Part shown: positions 12,822-13,471 of the stretch, piece by piece | Position numbering within the stretch: position 1 is the first letter of the stretch | Layout: the number at the start of each line of letters is the position of its first letter | DNA from: an uncultured Clostridium sp. | Lineage (GTDB): Bacteria > Bacillota > Clostridia > TANB77 > CAG-508 | NCBI GenBank assembly: GCA_902462295.1 | Contig: CABQAZ010000031.1 | Location: 1 to 13,471 of the forward strand | Reading direction: 5' to 3' | Length of the DNA stretch: 13,471 nt | Made by a program: the position numbers and the translations under genes | The notes under the pieces: model-generated | Told to the model about the DNA's origin: nothing | Database searches by the model: none | What the model saw: the letters and a program-made list of their open reading frames with translations, nothing else

Positions 12822-13471
12822 ATGATAGTTTTAGGAATAGAATCAAGTTGTGATGAAACTTCTGTAGCAGTTGTAAAAGATGGTAGAGAAGTTTTATCAA
12901 ATGTAATAGATACACAAATAAAAATTCATGAAAAATATGGAGGAGTTGTACCAGAGATTGCATCAAGAAATCATATAGAAGCAATATCAAGAGTAGCAAA
13001 AACAGCAATAAAAGAGGCAAAAATAAGTTTTAAAGATATAGATGTAATAGCACCAACATATGGACCAGGTTTAGTAGGAGCATTACTTGTAGGAGTTTCA
13101 TATGCAAGAGGATTAGCATATGCATTAAATAAGCCATTAGTAGGAGTAAATCATTTAGAAGGACATATTTCAGCAAATTATATAACACATAAAGATTTGG
13201 AACCACCATTTTTATGTATGTTAACATCAGGAGGAAATACACAAATTGTTTATGTAAAAGATTATTGTGATATGGAAGTTTTAGGAAAAACTCGTGATGA
13301 TGCAATAGGAGAAGCATTTGATAAAGTAGCAAGAGTTGTTGGACTAGGATATCCAGGTGGTCCAAAAGTAGATAAATTAGCACAAAAAGGTAATGCTACA
13401 ATAAAATTTCCAAAAACACATTTTGAAAATTTAGATTTTAGTTTTAGTGGAATAAAAACAGCAGTAATAAA
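12822..13471 (+). CDS. tsaD: tRNA threonylcarbamoyladenosine synthase subunit TsaD, partial (runs off the right edge)
   Basis: The first 216 codons of the ASKHA-fold subunit that transfers the threonylcarbamoyl group to A37 of ANN-decoding tRNAs, together with TsaB and TsaE. Visible features are LGIESSCDET (4-13), GVVPEIASRNH (41-51), the TYGPGLVGALLVG nucleotide loop (79-91), the iron ligands His111 and His115 in NHLEGH, LTSGGNT around 130-140, and GEAFDKVARVVGLGYPGGP. The start is ATG 12822, with AAAGGGG (12809-12815) 6 nt upstream; the gene begins 14 nt after the site-2 protease stop. The remaining C-terminal third, with the final Asp ligand, is outside the window. Confidence 0.96.
   Translation, partial: MIVLGIESSCDETSVAVVKDGREVLSNVIDTQIKIHEKYGGVVPEIASRNHIEAISRVAKTAIKEAKISFKDIDVIAPTYGPGLVGALLVGVSYARGLAYALNKPLVGVNHLEGHISANYITHKDLEPPFLCMLTSGGNTQIVYVKDYCDMEVLGKTRDDAIGEAFDKVARVVGLGYPGGPKVDKLAQKGNATIKFPKTHFENLDFSFSGIKTAVI

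Noticed and set aside
12787..13383. Two leucine-rich minus-strand open frames opposite tsaD
   Set aside because: They are antisense shadows of a clear tsaD reading frame on the plus strand; the leucine richness comes from the complement of AT-rich codons.

Overview
The window looks like a low-GC, spore-forming Bacillota chromosome, most likely class Clostridia. The clearest evidence is the 5' end of spoIVA at the left edge, with a sigma-E-type promoter. Strong AGGAGG ribosome binding sites, AGA/ATA/TTA-rich codon use, and the DUF421/DUF4363, PepV and ECF/DUF4179 families agree with this. An uncultured gut lineage is plausible but is inference. There is no phage, CRISPR array or intact transposase.

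Left part (1-2640): spoIVA runs off the left edge on the minus strand. Divergent from it is a two-gene operon: a eukaryote-like UDP-sugar pyrophosphorylase (UAP1/UDPGP type) and a left-handed beta-helix protein resembling the acetyltransferase half of GlmU. Together they look like a two-protein route to a UDP-N-acetyl-sugar. A bidirectional terminator separates them from a convergent four-helix membrane protein (DUF2512-like).

Middle (2817-5600): an overlapping DUF421-DUF4363 membrane pair is followed by tRNA-Thr(GGU) with its own promoter and terminator. Downstream of the tRNA lie a possible decayed reading frame, an unrecognised 267-residue gene with its own promoter and terminator, and a convergent small protein with a helix-hairpin-helix domain like the RNA polymerase alpha C-terminal domain. 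This stretch reads as accessory DNA.

Centre (5779-9203): pepV (minus) and lysS (plus) are divergent, each with a good sigma-A promoter. Between the two promoters, and in neither predicted transcript, sits a palindromic element of about 250 bp. Its ends resemble those of an IS630/mariner-type miniature element.

Right part (9214-13471): an ECF sigma factor gene preceded by an ECF-type promoter (probable autoregulation) is followed one base later by a membrane protein that is probably its anti-sigma factor. Next is a compositionally distinct 146-residue orphan gene with its own promoter, structured leader and terminator. The window ends with a site-2 protease family gene and the 5' part of tsaD, probably one operon.

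Several starts here are chosen by ribosome binding site and promoter position and are shorter than the longest open frame (1539, 2817, 3499, 4309, 5597, 7207, 7614). Function calls rest on motif recognition by eye; no database search was run.
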